Positions 5,343-5,534 of a stretch of 5,534 nucleotides of DNA are shown piece by piece. Made by a program: the position numbers and the translations under genes. Position 1 is the stretch's first letter; each line of letters starts with the position of its first letter. This DNA is from Sphingomonadales bacterium UBA6171 (GTDB lineage Bacteria > Pseudomonadota > Alphaproteobacteria > Sphingomonadales > Sphingomonadaceae): positions 3,559 to 9,092 of the forward strand of contig DITZ01000101.1 in the NCBI GenBank assembly GCA_002422985.1. The letters are read 5' to 3'. The notes beneath the pieces were generated by a model. That model saw only the letters and a program-made list of their open reading frames with translations, ran no database searches and was not told the origin of the DNA.

Positions 5343-5425
5343 CCCCCACCCCCAACCCCTCCCCTAAAGGGGAGGGGAGAGCAACATCCTCCCCTCCCCT
5401 TCAGGGGAGGGGCCGGGGGTGGGGG
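5343..5425. repeat. Nested inverted repeat (two hairpins within an outer stem)
   Basis: CCCCCACCCCC (5343-5353) is the exact reverse complement of GGGGGTGGGGG (5415-5425). Inside are two hairpins built from the same arms: CCCCTCCCCT/AGGGGAGGGG at 5356-5377 (AA loop) and at 5391-5412 (TC loop), joined by an AGAGCAACATCCT-like linker. The whole could fold as a three-way junction. It begins 22 nt after the transporter stop, so it may terminate transcription or protect the mRNA end. The layout is that of REP/BIME-type intergenic repeats, which are common in related genomes; copy number cannot be judged from one window. Confidence 0.85.
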
Positions 5426-5455
5426 CGCAGGGTCAAAGCCCGACGCCCGCCCCGC

Positions 5456-5534
5456 ATCCAGCGGCCCGTCTGCCCGCCCCATCATCCAGCGGCCTGTCTG
5501 CCCGCCCCCCATCCAGCGGCCCGTCTGCCCGCCC
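5456..5534. repeat. Tandem repeat of about 27 bp, three copies, running off the window
   Basis: Copies start at 5456, 5484 and 5511, each beginning ATCCAGCGGCC and continuing (C/T)GTCTGCCCGCCC. Spacings are 28 and 27 bp. Copy 2 has a C-to-T change, and the junctions differ (an extra ATC between copies 1 and 2, extra C between 2 and 3). A degenerate half-copy may precede it (CGACGCCCGCCCC from 5441). The array is cut by the window edge, so its full length is unknown. Confidence 0.85.

Noticed and set aside
5456..5534. CRISPR array
   Set aside because: The copies are directly adjacent with no unique spacers, so this is a simple tandem repeat.

Overview
The window reads as ordinary, densely packed chromosomal DNA from a GC-rich alphaproteobacterium, most likely Sphingomonadales. 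That placement is inferred from protein style, codon use and the gene set (ETF-beta, HIG1-domain protein, cobalamin adenosyltransferase); no database search was possible.

Layout: bases 1-1945 carry a minus-strand run. In transcription order it is gluQ (tRNA-Asp modifying glutamyl-Q synthetase), a small HIG1-type twin-transmembrane protein, a PduO-type ATP:cob(I)alamin adenosyltransferase whose start overlaps the HIG1 stop (TGATG), then after 129 nt the first 37 codons of etfB, cut by the window edge. A plus-strand HNH-endonuclease-family gene (2114-2698) is divergent from gluQ and is followed by a 208-nt hairpin-rich spacer. Next come two minus-strand housekeeping genes: the RNase P RNA gene rnpB (about 3432-3817) and downstream of it ndk (2907-3329), separated by about 100 nt that hold a 12-bp tandem repeat and a short palindrome. 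Divergent from rnpB, on the plus strand, are a DUF4870-like membrane protein (3886-4245) and, 16 nt later, a YeiH/UPF0324-family transporter (4262-5320). The last 214 nt are non-coding as far as can be seen: a nested C/G-rich inverted repeat and then a roughly 27-bp tandem repeat that runs off the edge.

Functionally the window mixes translation and RNA housekeeping (gluQ, rnpB), nucleotide metabolism (ndk), flavoprotein and B12 cofactor metabolism (etfB, adenosyltransferase), and membrane proteins. I see no mobile element, CRISPR array, tRNA, toxin-antitoxin pair or defence island, and no convincing new multi-gene system. The points worth a second look are small: the ndk leader repeat, Shine-Dalgarno sequences buried in inverted repeats, the nested repeat and minisatellite at the right edge, and the hairpin-rich spacer after the HNH gene.
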